DNA from: Antennarius striatus
Lineage: Eukaryota; Chordata; Actinopteri; Lophiiformes; Antennariidae
Direction: 5' to 3'
Length of the DNA stretch: 64,000 nucleotides
NCBI RefSeq assembly: GCF_040054535.1
Contig: NC_090789.1
Coordinates: forward strand, 5,200,697 to 5,264,696
Under the pieces are notes generated by a model. It saw nothing but the letters and a program-made list of their open reading frames with translations, searched no databases and was not told where the DNA came from. The position numbers were made by a program, and so were the translations under genes. Positions 42,276 to 57,631 of this stretch are shown in pieces. Within the stretch, counting starts at the first letter, position 1, and the number at the start of each line of letters is the position of its first letter.

Positions 42276-44146
42276 GAATTTGTACACACACTCTGCTCAC
42301 TCATATCTGAAAGCAATTTCTTATCACATGTGAGGACCAGCTTGGCAGATGTGCCGCATTTGACTGAAATTACTTTTTCTTTCTGGTGGAAAAAAAATAG
42401 AAGTTGAGCTTTCAATTCAACTGTGAAGAAATGGAATTTCCCATTTGCGGTTCAACTGATAACAATGCGTAGGGGTTTGGAGAGACTCGCCATCACGCTA
42501 CCTGGTATTTCAGGGTGGACTGAACAATGGGAGCGCGAAATTTCCAGGAAAATCTTGAGTTTCTTTAACTCTAAAGGAGCTTAGTTTGGAATAGAAAACT
42601 GTACATTTAGTTTATATCTATACCCGCTCATTACTGGCCCCAGTGGAGCACAGGACGTCTTGGCAGCCGTCTCCGGCAACTTTAAGTTGTAACGTCAAAC
42701 AACATAACACTGATGGTCTCACAGTGGACTGAATCTGCTTGTAATTCATGACAGTAACATAATAATTCAGGCAATATATTGTTTTTGCTGTTAAATGTGC
42801 AATTGTAAGATTCACAAAGCTAAGAATTAAAATTTCATGAAACGTACATCATGAATTTTTCATTTTTTTCCCCATCCTATATTTCCTGAACTCCTCCTGG
42901 AAGGTTATATAGAGCCCCAACAACCTCCACCAATCAGGAATCCCTTTTACTTGGAACTTCAATGCTAAATGACTAAAATTGTCTCTATATTGGGGAGACA
43001 ATGGCAGATCCATGAGCTCCATACCTTCAGAGCTGTGACAGTCATGTAGAAAAGTCTTCACTGTGATGCTTTTGCATGGCCTCCGTGTCAAAAGGGCTAC
43101 AGGGTAAGGGTAGGTCACCTGCGAGACAAAGCTCAGGGGGAAAAGAATCCATGCAACACTGTGTGCTTATCCACCTCTGGGGACACCGGTCTGCTGTTTA
43201 TCCTCGTTGGCTAAGGAGAGAGGCAGGGTACACCCCACATAAGATGCCAGGTCATCACCGAACCACATGAAAGACAAACAACCACACACGCTCACACCTA
43301 GGGATGATTTGTTGTAGATCAGTTCACACAAACTGCGTGTTTTTGGAAGTGGGAAGAAGCCGGAGAACCCTTAGAGAACACACCAATGTGCCACCCTAAA
43401 AACACGTCTAATCCAAAATTAATCCATCCTTTTACAGACATTATGCTGATTAATTTCATTCAGTAGGTGAAGGTTTAAACATGTTAATACCTGGAAGCCC
43501 CTTTCCATTGACTGCCACTGAAAATTCAATAGAATATTTTAGTTACTACCATCAGATGTGAGCGTGAGGCCAGGTTGGAAGTCACTCATTTGAAGGATTT
43601 ACCTTTTTTTTTTTTTTAAATAATCAGACTCCAGAGAAGGAAAAACTCCTAATTATTTCCTAAAAAGGAAAGATTTGCAAGTTCTCCCAAAAAACTACAC
43701 ACAGGTGAACTTTTGTTTTTCTGCTCTCCTCACTCATTAATTACCTCAGGACCGCTCCGATTTATTCAGGTTGATGATCCAACAGTACAATCCTACTCGG
43801 TCCTTAATAATGCAGCTCTCACAGGGGGGGGGGGGAGACGTTTCATCGCAGACATTAAAGTAAAATTTTCTGTTAGTATTTACATTTCAGTTCCTCGCGT
43901 ACCGACATCCAAGCTTCCTTTTACACTTTCAGAACGATCTGCTTCAGTCGTTTGTTGTAACTCTAAACTTCCTCTGTGTAATGAGTTCAAGAGATCCCAT
44001 GAAGTCACCCAGCTGGAAACTGGAGCTCCTCTCATCATGACCGGTAGCACACACCAGCGCTGACGTACTCGCTCACATATACGCTGATGCACATTAACAT
44101 TAAAACCCCAAATGCACACACACACACCCACACATTACACTGCATT

Positions 44147-44180
<34 letters not shown>

Positions 44181-47100
44181 TAGTGAGTAGTGGTGGCGTG
44201 CTGCAGTTTTGTTGATTCAGTGAGTCAGTGGGAGACAGAATGCTGGAGGTGTTTTTAGGTAGGTCAAAACAGGCTAGAAACACAGCTTGTGTAGATACTA
44301 AATACACAACTACAGTCTCCCTTGCAGTAATTGGGCAGTGCCATGCAGACATACATACATATTCTCTAGAGGGAGGGAGGGGGGGTTAGGGAGAGGGAAT
44401 GGAAAATTGGGAGGTGTATAGACCACAGGATAATTAGATGGAAGGAAGGAGTGCAGGGAATAAAATGGAGACGGATACGGATGGAAAAAGAGTTTAGGTA
44501 ATGGCGAGATGGAGATGGGAGATGAGAGGGGGCAGACGAGCAAAAAAAAAGAAAGAAAGAAAAAAAAAAGGAAAACGACGAAGTGCTGAGTGATCGAAAG
44601 AGGAGGAATGAAGGAGGTGAATCCCAGGAATAGAAGGGGCGGGTTGGGACCGGGAGATGATGGAGAGAGTGGGAGATGAGATGGAGAGCGGAAGAGGAGG
44701 TGGCGAATATTGGGGTGTGGAGGTAGGTGGTATGGGGTGGGGTGGGGGTTGGGGGTGGATCACTGGGACAGCAGCGATGGGATGGAGGGATGTGGAGTGA
44801 AAGGGAGAAGGTTGAGGCTGAGGGTGGGGGAGGGAGGAGTGCACTGCTCATTCCCAGGAGACCGCGTTCTACCTGCTCTCCCTGGCCGTCGCCATGACAA
44901 CCAGCATGGCTGCCGCTGTCACAGCTTTATCGTCCTCCCCTCCCGTCCCCTCCCCTCGTTCTCCTCTCCCTCTTTCATTCCATTTGTCTGCCTTTCCTTG
45001 TCATGTCTGTTGCTCCCTTCGTATCTGCTTCTTTATTTCTTTTCCTCTTCTCTTTTACTTCTTTTTCTCAGTTTCTGTCGTTCCGCACGACTCGCTTTTC
45101 TTCTTCTTCTTCTTCTTCTTTTTTCTTCTTCTTCTTCTTCTTTTTCTAATTCTTCTATCCCCCCGTTCTTTTTTTTTCCTTCTGATTCTCCTCTCTGGTC
45201 CATTTGTCACGATGAATTAAGACGCAGAGAGGGAGAGGACAGCAGTTGTGTTTCATCTTCACGTTGGTGTGTGTGTGTGTGTGTGTGTGTTTGCATGTGT
45301 TTTTGCTATTACAGGACTCTAAATTAGAGACTATAAATGCAGTGGCAGCTCCCAAAAACCACAAAGCATGCTGGGATCTTTCTGTTTGAGCTTTTGCCAT
45401 GACAGAAAAACTAAAAAAGAAATAAAAAAAGCCACGTCTTCCTTGCAAACATTAACCTTTGTGTGTCTCAGCGATGACCCCAGATTACATTCACATTTTT
45501 CATCCATATCAGTCTTTCACACGTCTCTCTCTCCAGCACCACCGCCTTTCCTCGCTATTTTTTTTTTTTCCTAGTGATGGGGGTAATTAGGTTAACAACG
45601 GGTGGGGTCAGATTGAAACCCTGTGTGGTCCAATGGGAATGGAGGAATGTGTATTTATTTCCTGGCAGGCGGCCGATAAGAGCGGTCCTCACCCTCCAGA
45701 TCCAGACCCCCCCCCCCCCCCCCCCCGGCCTCCGTCTGACCTGTAAATCTGATCTCAGTTCACCTTCCTGGACACGTTTGTTGTCCTTTTAAGATAGTTT
45801 AATGGTGAAAACTCACACGTTCTCTGATACCAAACAACCAACATCATCAGTTATGAAGTTTTTTTTTTAGCTTTCATTGGGAACACTTGAGCCCCGTGAC
45901 CAGCAGGACCTCCATTTAGGATTAAGAGCTGCACTGATTCGATTGGCATCGAGAGAAAATTAATCTTCTTAGGGTTTCCAGTTTTCTGAAGTGGGTTTTT
46001 AAAGGAAACGTCCTCCGGTTCTTTCTTGTGACACGTCAACATGTGTTGATTCTAACATTTCAGACTGAACGTAGTCGACTCAATTATTAGACGTAACCGA
46101 TTTTGTTTTGTCAGAGAATATAAATTACCATCATTTTGAAGCGTCAGATAAACATTAAAGTAATAAAACATGAAGTACTTTTGGAAAAGGCCCATTTCTT
46201 CCTCCAGCCTGCTTGTTTCCAGCTTTATATTTGACCGCAAGATAAAATTGCATATAAGCAACTGTGCAGTATGATATACTCTGTAATAAATAAATGATAA
46301 AACCCTGGAACAAGGTGGTAGTTTTCGCTCCAGTCGGTCCCTAATGACACCACATTTCCTCTGCATTTGATGCTCTGTGCGAGGAACTTGTTTCCTTGGC
46401 TTCATGTCATTGGCTGAGACATATTTAATGCCTCTGGCTGCAGTTGCTATCGCTGCTCCTCCGGGAGCCCGTCTTTTAAAAAATTGCCACTTTGGCCACT
46501 GAGTCACAATCCGGTAAGTATGTTTGCGGTTAATAGTGGGAGACAGCGCTGGTAAATGACGGCACTTTGGAGGAGAGCGAGTGTGTCGTCTCTGGGGTTC
46601 CGCTGGAAGGTGCAAAGGTCATGCGACTAATCTTACAGTTAGTACACAAGTAGCTTGATGTCGTACTGAAAGTTTACGTCTCCTGAGGTTGTTTTTTAAC
46701 TCGGGTCGGGGCTTGAAGGACGACGTTTCGGATGGATCCATTAGATTTTAAACAGAAAAAGGAGCTCAGTTTCTACGGCCGCCGTGTTTATTTACCTTGA
46801 TCAAACCGACAGTGGCATGAACGCCGCTCCGACGTGCATTGTTAGATAGCGCAACAGTGTTGTGCATACAAAAGAGGTGCGAGATATAACACGGCAAACG
46901 GGGCAGAAAGCCTTGTCTCACGATGTTCCAAAGAGCGAAAAACAACAACTACTACCTGTCCGTATCTGGGAATACTCCACACTTCTTCATCCTTATAATC
47001 CCGAAACCTAAAATAGAAATGATGAAAAAGCCCTGTTAATTTGAAAGAATGCAAATATCCGGATTTATTTATTAGAATTAACACAAGCAGGTGAAAATGT

Positions 47101-47773
47101 GACCTCGCTGGCGGAGGTAACTAGATGGCGGTCATCTCCCCCCCCCTCTTTTGAGCACGACAAGGAGCTCCAGGATTTCCCTGGCTTGTGTTCCGATGTG
47201 TGGGTTGTGTGTCTGTGTGTGTGTGTGTGTGTGTGTGCTTAAATGATCATCGGATCCGCAGCTGGTTAGAAGCAGCCGACAGGAAGAGAGTATTTATAGA
47301 TCCGGAGTTCTACCTTGAGACCAGGAGGGAACTTCCTGAGTGCTGATTTTTATATATTTGTGTTTGGGGGTTTTTTTTTTTACACATGTGTGTGACACAG
47401 AGGTAGAGGAGGCGATGGGAGGAGGGCCTCTTGAGCGGGAGTGAGAAACACTGTGTGCGAGAGGCATGTGACTGTGTATGTGAGCGTTTGAATTATTTAG
47501 CCCGTCGTCCCGACAGAGGAGTGAACGAGGTCAGGAGCTCATCGCTGCAACGTTTTCTCTCTCTCTCCATCCCTCCATCCCTCCATCTCCACCCACAGAT
47601 CTCTCTCTTCCTCCACGGTCGCTCCTCTTTTTACTCCCCACCCCCCCCCCGTCTTAATAAACAGGAACTTGGTAACAAAAAGCTTCCCACATGTTACTCA
47701 TGTCCCTTCAATTATTGGCAAGCCATGAGGGAAAAACATTGATCCAATTAAATGAAGACACTGAACCCTCTGT

Positions 47774-47848
<75 letters not shown>

Positions 47849-50800
47849 GACCATCTCAAGTAAATCTTTGAATCCAAAGCTCTTTCAAAGGCGTTGGCAC
47901 TTCCAACGAACCACTGGAGCTAATGAGTTGTGTGTGTAGACGACCGAAATAGATGAAATGGACCGTGTCAGCGTGTTTATCGTCGGAAGGGAAGTAAAAT
48001 TCCAAGTCATCGTCTGTTTTCGGTAGGATGTCTCTCCCATAAGGCCGTTTAAACTCCTGCAATCACACACACGTACATGAACACACACAGACACACTCAT
48101 TTCTCAAGCCTGGAAGCCTCTCCTGATCAGGATTCAGACCCGGTGGTGTTCCCACTTGGATTACGTTTTATATTTCGGTACAAAGTTTTTAGGTCTACTC
48201 TTAAATTTTATATTAATTGCATCAAAATCCAACCACCAAAATACAAATTTACTCAAACCAGAATGAATGAAAAATTATTTCCTTGACTAGAAGTTTTGTT
48301 CAACAGTTTTCTTACCTTCTGATTAAGTTTAATATAGAATTTATTGAAAAGGGTTATTGACCAACCGGCCAGCAGCATAAAAGAACGTGTCTGATGCATG
48401 TGCACGCACGCACACACACACACACACACACACGCACACACGTTTGCATTTCCAGCAGGCCATTTATTCTTAATATTTAATATTCTAGCAGTTGTTGACT
48501 TTCGATAAAGTTATCCAGAAGAGCCTCAGGTCTGAAATTCTGACTGACACTCTGTGTGTGTGTGTGTGTGTGTGCTCCCTGGAGTCGATGGCTTATCTCG
48601 GTGTGTGTGTGTGACATGATAATTGTTGCCCGTGCTGAAGTGTGTGTGATGACTGACTGACAGGAGTCGATATGACGGCAGCAGCTTTACGTGACAGACT
48701 GACAGGACACTCCACTCTGAAGCGTGAGACGTGAAGCAGTGGCGTGACCTCTACTGACACTGATTGTTCTTTTTTTTTTGTTTTAAACTTTTTACTTTCT
48801 GGACAGATTCTAACGGGAGTAAGATTCCTCTGCCTTTTTGTAATGTAAGGTAATTCTTAACCTTTACTGGATGTTCCTCCGTGATGCTGCAGATCATAAG
48901 GCCTGGCGTGACTGGGAATTAAAGCCTTTACTGTTTGCCCTGCAGGAAATTGTTGCCATAAGAGAATCTTCTTTGTCCTTCTTTGCATATATTTATGTGA
49001 AGATCTTCATCTCTGTTTGCAAATATTTCAGTAAAAACCACACAGAGACATCCTGAGTGTTATTTATTAATTTTTCCCTCACAAAACAAGAATTACATGT
49101 ATTTATGCTTGATAAAAGACCAAAAGGATTAACTAAACATCCAAAATAGCTTGCATTTTTTTCACATTTGTAGTAAAAGAATGCAAAATAAGTATAATTG
49201 TGATTTAAATGAGTGAATATCTTAATCAAAGTGGTATTGTTTCTTGCTAAACTGTAACCTAAATCCTACCTGCACCTAAACAGTACTGGGGTTTATCTCG
49301 GTGTCGTGGTGGCGTAGTGGTCAAGAACGAAACCACATGATCCACCATGATTTATTTTTATTATTGTCTCATCTCTATCACCATCATTTCTGTAATGCCC
49401 CCAAACCTTTAAATCCAAGCATAGCTGTGACAAGACTGATGGGATTTTGAACATAGATGTTATCGTAATACCAAACGGCTCCTGTAGGGTAGAAGAGGGG
49501 GTAAAATCAAAGCACTAAAGTGAGGTGACAGATTTGAAAGTGGTTATATATTGCATGAAGATGGAAAGAGAGGTGATTTGAGGAGAATGAAAGGGGGGAA
49601 TAAGGTCAGAAACAATCACAGAAACAAAGTGATATTGAAGCAGAGGTGGCGGCTGAAGTGTCAAAAATACCAGATTAGAGGGAAGAGGAGGAATGCTGCA
49701 GCGATGATGAGGAGAGGAGACTGACGTGAGAAAAAAAATATTTTAATATGTAATAGTGGTTTAAGGATATGAGTGGCTTATGAGAAAAGAGATGAACGAG
49801 GGAGGGATTGTGTTTGGGTTTTTTTTTTTAGGTGGAGCGAAATGATAAGATCGCTGAGGACTGTAGGAGGAGGAAGGAAAAAAAAAAAAAAAAGAGAGAA
49901 AATGAAAGGGAGATGGATGGGCAGCGCCGGGGTCCTGGCAGCAGCATGGAGAGGCTGGTGGTTAACGCAGGCCTGTAAAGAGCTTAGAGCAGCTGAGACG
50001 GATTGGATGGAGAGAACAACCTGGACAGGATTACACCCGGAGAGGAGGGCTGGAAGAGCAAGATGGCATCTCAGCCCATTTGTATTCCTGTCTTCCAGTT
50101 ACACATTTTCACTGCTTCTCGCCAACACTGACCGCCAGATCCACGACGAACGCTATAATTATACAAATGGTAGAAGGGAATTAATGATCACCGATTGTTA
50201 CACCCACCACTCTGGAGCTCAAGCTATTCGTTAGATAATCACCCCCGCCTCTTAATTAATTAGTCAGTGAGTAATGTCGCCCACAGAGGAAGGAATTTAT
50301 CTTTATCTGAGAACGGACACCTGAAGCTTGGTATAATATTTATTTTAAGCTGAGGGGATTCAACAAAGGGAAGATAATACTGAGTGGCAACAGGAAACTC
50401 CTACCAGAATAATTTAACACCGTTATCCATTAATCCTCATTATCCACTGGCGCACACCCACCTACCGCATGCATTGGTGAAGATTATTATATATGATGGT
50501 GAAACCTGAATTTCCTTTGGGATGAATAAAGTATTTATCTGTTTATGGTACAGCGTCAGTTCAACTCAGAAAATCCACCAGTTTGGATTCAATTGAGAAA
50601 AGTTTTGAGCATTTCATGAGAAACAAAACTTAGGTTTAGCTTAAGCTAAGCTTAACTCAGCTTAACAAACAAGCTGGAAACAGCTAGCTTTGCTAAACAA
50701 GCGAAATATCCTACCTACCAACACATATAAAAATTATTTTGGATTATTTTAGCACCAAGTTAGAGAATTTGCGCATTTGATAAGGCTTCATGTAAGGAGT

Positions 50801-52274
50801 TTTAAAAACCTAAAGATGAGCATTTTCAAATATTTTACGAGTCAAGTGAAAAAAACCCCAACTTATTAAAGTTGTTTTTTCTATTCTATTCATCTTTAAC
50901 TTTTGCATCAGCGCTTGTAATATAAACCTTAATCAACTGGAGCATCAATGTGCATCATTTTTCTGGTGTTGTTATTTCGTATATGTGATTATTTTCACTC
51001 TAAAGGTGACAAAATACAAAAAAAACAGCTGAAGTTAATGTTTAAAAGACAAACAAACGTGTTTTCTCCATCCTGTTATGTGAAACAGATTAAATTTGTG
51101 TGACTAATGAATTCTCCAATTTCCACTGGTGACATTTTATCATCAATTCTAGTAAGATGTCCTGTCACATTCAAAGGTTAAACATCTTTCGATTCCTCCT
51201 CATTTGGGGCTAAAATCCATCACCATATAGGATTCAATAAATACAACAAAGTTAAGGATGAAGAGAGGCTTGTTTGTCCCTCTGTGCTGGGTCATGTTTA
51301 GTTGGAGTCTCCTGACGTTCATTCTGTTAATCAGTCTCTCATGATAAATATCTGATTAAGTCGCTAACGGTCATTCTACTGGTTAAACACAGACCATATG
51401 CTGGTCTCGTTGTATCGCTGCGCTGCCAGATCGCCAAATTCCACGTAATGAGTGTCGATATCAAGGCCTGTTATGATACACCAGAAATCACTCGCAATCT
51501 GCTCCGACAGTCGCTCCACTTACAATCCATGGGCTGGAAATGGCTCTAAGGCTTGAAATTGGCTGCTAGCTTTGCCAGAGCCGGTCAACCAATGGGAACG
51601 AGCCAGGAGAGCAACGCAAGGTCAGCGGCTCGGACGGCCCTGGAGCAGCAATTTGTTTACCTCCTGTGTGTGTGTTTGAGAGGAAGCGAAAGGTAAGGCA
51701 TGATGCTAGTATGCTTCATGCCCTCCACACACACATAGAGAGAGAAACACACACACACACACACACTTCTGCATCTCGCATCTTTCCATTCCAGATTGAA
51801 TTACACAAGGCTGATTGGATTTTTCTCCTCTGCATGAAATACAAAAACACGTTTCTCTCTCTCAATCTGCCACCCCTGCCTCTGGGTCCATCCATCCTAT
51901 TATTATCACACACACACACACCCCCCCCCTGCTTTTCTTTCACCTCTCAAGTATTCTCAGTTTTGAAACTTTCTTTCTCTAAAAAACTTTTTTTTTGTTT
52001 TATGCCCTTCCGTCCTTCCATCCTTAGGGTCTGTGAAGTCGCATGACAGTCATTGGCCTGATTACAGAAGCTGTAATTATATACAGACACGCAATGATGA
52101 AGCCTTGTGATTCCAGTCATGGCAATACGAGCAGAAATGTGATTCTCATCATTTGTTTGTGTGCTAATTTTGTTTGTGTGTGTGTGTGTGTGTTGAGATT
52201 TTCGATCGGGGACTGAAAGGAGACCATTGATCACTGTTTCTGAGTTCCCCTTTCTTGTGCTCCATCGCACAAAC

Positions 52275-52325
<51 letters not shown>

Positions 52326-52441
52326 GCCACATTTCTGAGCCCTTTTGAAAAGTTCCTTAGAAACACGAGAAAAGTTCCAGCCACAGGCACCACGCCCTCC
52401 CACTGGCCCTGCAGAAATAGGACCATTGAGCCAGGCTATAA

Positions 52442-52507
<66 letters not shown>

Positions 52508-52871
52508 CCTCGCTCCTTCTCTCTCTGCCACTTCATAGAAGCACCCACAAAAACACAGTCATTGACCCGCCAGCCAACCAGCAGCATTCACCGCTCGCTG
52601 CAACATTTCTCCAGACAAACATCAATACACTCCAACACACACACACACACACACACACTCGCTGACACTCCCCTGAACAGCGAGAGCAAATCGTCCCAAC
52701 ACACACCCGCCTGAGCACACAAATGCACGGTAGCGGTATTGTGGAGTGTGGGAGCGGCAGTCGTGTCAGAATCTCAAGGCATTTCTGGCAGCAGGACGGC
52801 GACACACACTCGCTCAGAGATGCAACATTCATAGGGTCATATATAATAGAGGAGGATTTCACGCAGAGAGG

Positions 52872-52952
<81 letters not shown>

Positions 52953-53090
52953 AGATGTGGCCTTTAATCCTGTTGGATTGTAAGATTAGTGTAACAGCTG
53001 GGGTCCTACATCCAGATATACATCTCTCCATCCCATAATATGGTCGATCTATACTCAGTCAGGAGCTCAATGGATTTATGAAGAGTGTGT

Positions 53091-53122
<32 letters not shown>

Positions 53123-55566
53123 CTCACAGTTCCAGTCCATTACATGGTTCTAGACCAGCTGATTTGTCAGCGCAGTCATGTGACCGATCAGCTGCTCCTC
53201 TTTTCTCAGACAGCGAAACATTAAAGGTTAAACACATTCCCTTCAGTCAGATGGCCTCCATGTCATCTTGAGATTCTGGGTTTTTAATTAAAGTTTTTTT
53301 TAGAGCCTTTTTTAATGTCATTCTTACCTAATTTACAGTCATAAATGTTCATTTTCCTTTTCTTGGTAATTAATCTGAGCTTTGATACAGCTGATATCCG
53401 GCGAGCACCGATGGGTTTCAGACACACACTAACTCCTCTCACATTAGCCGTCGGAATTCTACGTGGGATGAAATGTCGATTCTATTCTAGCAAGACATGA
53501 AAGTCGAATTGTAATTGAGTCGTTTTAAGGACGGATTCCTCACCCACACCTCTGAGAACATTCTGTATTAGGCATCCATTGTTGTATCATCGCATCGCGC
53601 ACATAGCACACACACTCCAACCATGTTGCCACGGTGATGTCGCTTTACCCGGACCCGCCTGGTGCCAAATTAGAAGGCATCACCCAAATTCCTGGACTCC
53701 TAGCTTTGAAATCGTGTGTTTATCATCCGGAGTTTGTGATTCATGGATTTTTAAAAAAAAAAGACGGATCTATTTTAGACTCAAATATAGGTTCTTATAG
53801 TTACATGAAATCCATGCTTGTTTTTCCAAGGTATCACCTTGGAAAAGCAAACAAGCAAACAAACAAACATGGGCAATCACATGACATTATTGTGGGCATC
53901 CATTCTGATTTTCAAGGGATTATTTAAAGCGATGTTTGGATTCTTTATTTTAAGACCCACCGTGACCTCCAGAAGTAAATGAGGGAGGGGGAGGCAGCTT
54001 TCAACCTAATGAGGATTAATAGCTGTGCTAACAATGCAGCAAATGTTATAGCCTCTGATATGAAGTAATTCTACGCTCTGTTGAGGCTCTACTGACCATT
54101 ACCATAAACTAAGAGGGGACTATTGTTTTGTAACAGATAAGATAAATGTTGAAAGTCTTCTTCCATGAAAATGGATTCAAATTGCCCTTCACTGATCCAA
54201 ACACATGACTTTTTCTTCCATCATGCACCACTTTCATCCCCGCAGCCCCATGACAAAGACGTTCACAGCATAATAAACCTTATTTAGCACATGCATGACT
54301 TTCTGGGAGGGGAGGGGGGGGGGTGGCATTGATCACATAGATCATCTTTATCCTTTTAACTTAGTGGAGAAGCATCATATCAGATAATATTGGTGCTTGG
54401 ATCATTGGGTGCTGCAGACAGCATCGGATCCAGGCTGATGTGAAGGAGCCGCTGTACGAGGAGCTAATACAGCCGGTGTGGCTGGGATCGGGTTCGGTCA
54501 TGCTATCGCTATATAGGAATATGATCAGCAGAAACGGCTAAAAATAGTACAGGAAGAAAAAGCGTTTCAGTCATTTCCCGGCTGTTGTACTCGAAGATGT
54601 TTACGGTTTTTGCCTGTTGGGTCAGGTTCATCGATCACAGGGAGCATTTGTTTGTGGAAAACACGCAGCAAAAGATCAAATGTGTTTGGCAGAGGTATTA
54701 AATCAGCATCTCTGCCTCCTCGCTCAGCGCTACTCATCCTTTCTGGCTGTAGATTCCCACGTAGATAAGAGTTATACAAGACGCTATAAAAGACTTAAAT
54801 GTATTTTCTGTTCAATTACCCAAATTAATCTGAAGCACGCTTTTTCTGTTCATCCTCATGTGGTTTGACTTCATATCCATATCTAACACGCCCACAACTA
54901 CTTCACATCTCAAGAGCAAATCAGTGTAAAATAGCTCTGCAGGTTTTCTTCACGGAAACCCAAAGTGAAGAACGCCTTACGAGCTCCGACTGCAGCTGCT
55001 ACTGCAAAACACTCTCTTGACAATCAATAGTAATTTAGTTTTAAAATTCTTATTTTTTTCTTCCTGGACTTTGAGTTTAAAATGAAGTTATTGCTGAAGT
55101 TATTTTTCTTTCACAGTAGGAGACATTCCTTACAGATATAAAAGGGATAGAGGATCTGATTCGTGTTAAATGGCTTCAACCCACAGGATGAGGGTTTTAT
55201 ATCATTAAATATCACAGACCAGGGTTACATTTTTTATTTTATCATCAACAGCAAACAAGGAATTCGTTCATCTCAGGGGATCCAGAAGGAGGAATCACTT
55301 TCCCATCTTTATGTTCGAACACCTGTTGCTACCATTTTTGGCAGGACTTGGCTTTCTTTAAAAATTAAGAGGGTGTTAGAGCAACACAAGGTGACTAAGG
55401 TGTTCATTACTGTTCTAAAGAGAAAAAGGAAACTGTCGGCTGATTGTGCGTCCATAAATAAAAGCACATCTTAAATCACCTCAGCAAACCGGGACAGGAT
55501 TCTGTTGACCTCCTTTGACCTGATCGTGCAGGTGCCAGCTGTTTAATGTACAACCGATGTCACCAT

Positions 55567-55632
<66 letters not shown>

Positions 55633-55755
55633 CACGCGTGCATGTGTTGCAATGTGTCATCAAGTGTGTGAGCAATGTGACTGCAGAAGGTATCTGTGCT
55701 AATCTCTGCTGAAGGTGGCAGGTGTCTAAAACAGGTCATCACCTGGTAACCTACT

Positions 55756-55798
<43 letters not shown>

Positions 55799-56611
55799 TA
55801 GCTGCTCTCTATGTCTCTCACATCGCCTTGTCCGAGTGTGTTAGCACTGAACTTGGCTGCTGTCCAACCTGCCCAGTTGGTAAAAAGGAGAAGAGAGGGG
55901 CGAAGAGGCAGAAAAGCAAAAAAGATGGAGGGGAGCCTAGAGGTCACTCCTGACAGGGTGGAGGATCCACTCTGGAAAAGGAAGACGGGTGTGGAATAAA
56001 AGAACAGTAAACAGGCTGCAAAGTGTTGTGATTGTTCTGAGGGCACGCGTCAAGCGTTCTGACCCTTTCCAGTTAGACTTCTCAGCTGCAGGTCAGACGG
56101 CTCTGAGACGGATCCGACGCTGGAGACGGTCGTGAATCAGCAGCTGCTCCATAAAGCACGGCGTCTCCACCGTCAGTGAATTTAACTGCAGCCAGTTGAG
56201 AACAGCAGCCCATAATGATCATTTCATTTCACTGCTGGGGCTTATCTGCTTCTCCAAAAAAAAATAAAAATAAAAAACACCCCTCGCAGGCTATTATTTC
56301 CATCACGCTTTGTTTAACACATTTGACATTCATTGCTTCGGCCCAGACGCCACATGGAAGTTGAAGCCATTCATGGCGGCAGCGGCGGCGGCGGCGCTGA
56401 TGCACAATCACGATATCTTCAGGATGAGAATCTGATTTGTTGAGTAGAATCAGAAATACACCGTCTTTATGTCCTAAACTGCGACAAACAAGGGTTGAAA
56501 CTGACCTTATCTAAGCTTGAATTGAAGCTTCATTCTTAGGATGCACAATCCTAGATGATACCTGCATTTGAGAAAATATGCAAGTCAATTTCTTCCCTTC
56601 ATTCAGAGAGC

Positions 56612-56693
<82 letters not shown>

Positions 56694-57015
56694 AGAGAGA
56701 GAGAAACATGCATAAATATGAATACAATGGAGCTGAGCTTGTGGAAGTTTCATTGTGTTTCTATTCCCTGTTCTCCTCCAACCCTGTGGATGCAGTAAAC
56801 GGAGGGACGGCTAGAGGAGTAGGACTCACAGATGGTGCCAGATTGCAAAGAGAGGGAGAGAATTCAAATTATTCCTTACAGTTCAGCTCGGTAGATGCTG
56901 CTGCAGTCGAGAACATTCGTTCCGATGAAATCTCACATTTTACCAAGCACAATTAATGATTATTTTTCCAAAGCAGAGCAGCATTTGCGCTTACTCTATC
57001 AGGAGCTTAAAGTGC

Positions 57016-57048
<33 letters not shown>

Positions 57049-57211
57049 GTGCAGAAACAGCATGCTCTCAGGTTACTGAGGAATGCATTTGAAGTCAATC
57101 ACAATGGAGCTTTCTATCTGCCCAGCTCGCCAAAGAGGATCTCTGAGCTGAAGTCGACTGGAAATCCACCGAACATAAAGTAAAACCAACTGGTTAATCA
57201 TCCACCAGCAC

Positions 57212-57285
<74 letters not shown>

Positions 57286-57406
57286 CGCTTCATTTGTCGT
57301 GTGTCCTATCTCTGCCTCCTATTGTTATGCTGCTTCCTGCATTTAGTGGTAGCTGAGGTTCATGCCTACATTGCTCCTGCAGCACACACACACATCATGG
57401 TCGGTT

Positions 57407-57450
<44 letters not shown>

Positions 57451-57585
57451 TGTCATTGTCAGACTGCCACTCAACGATAACCTTGCAAATTCTTTTCCTC
57501 TTGTATTAAAATCTTGAACAACTCTGCACTTGTGGGACGTAAATTTGTGAAACCACCGCACTATTAACTCAGGTACACACACACA

Positions 57586-57631
<46 letters not shown>

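Noticed and set aside
49311..49350. TGGCGTAGTGGTCA, similar to a tRNA/SINE A box
   Set aside because: No B box downstream and no SINE body recognised.
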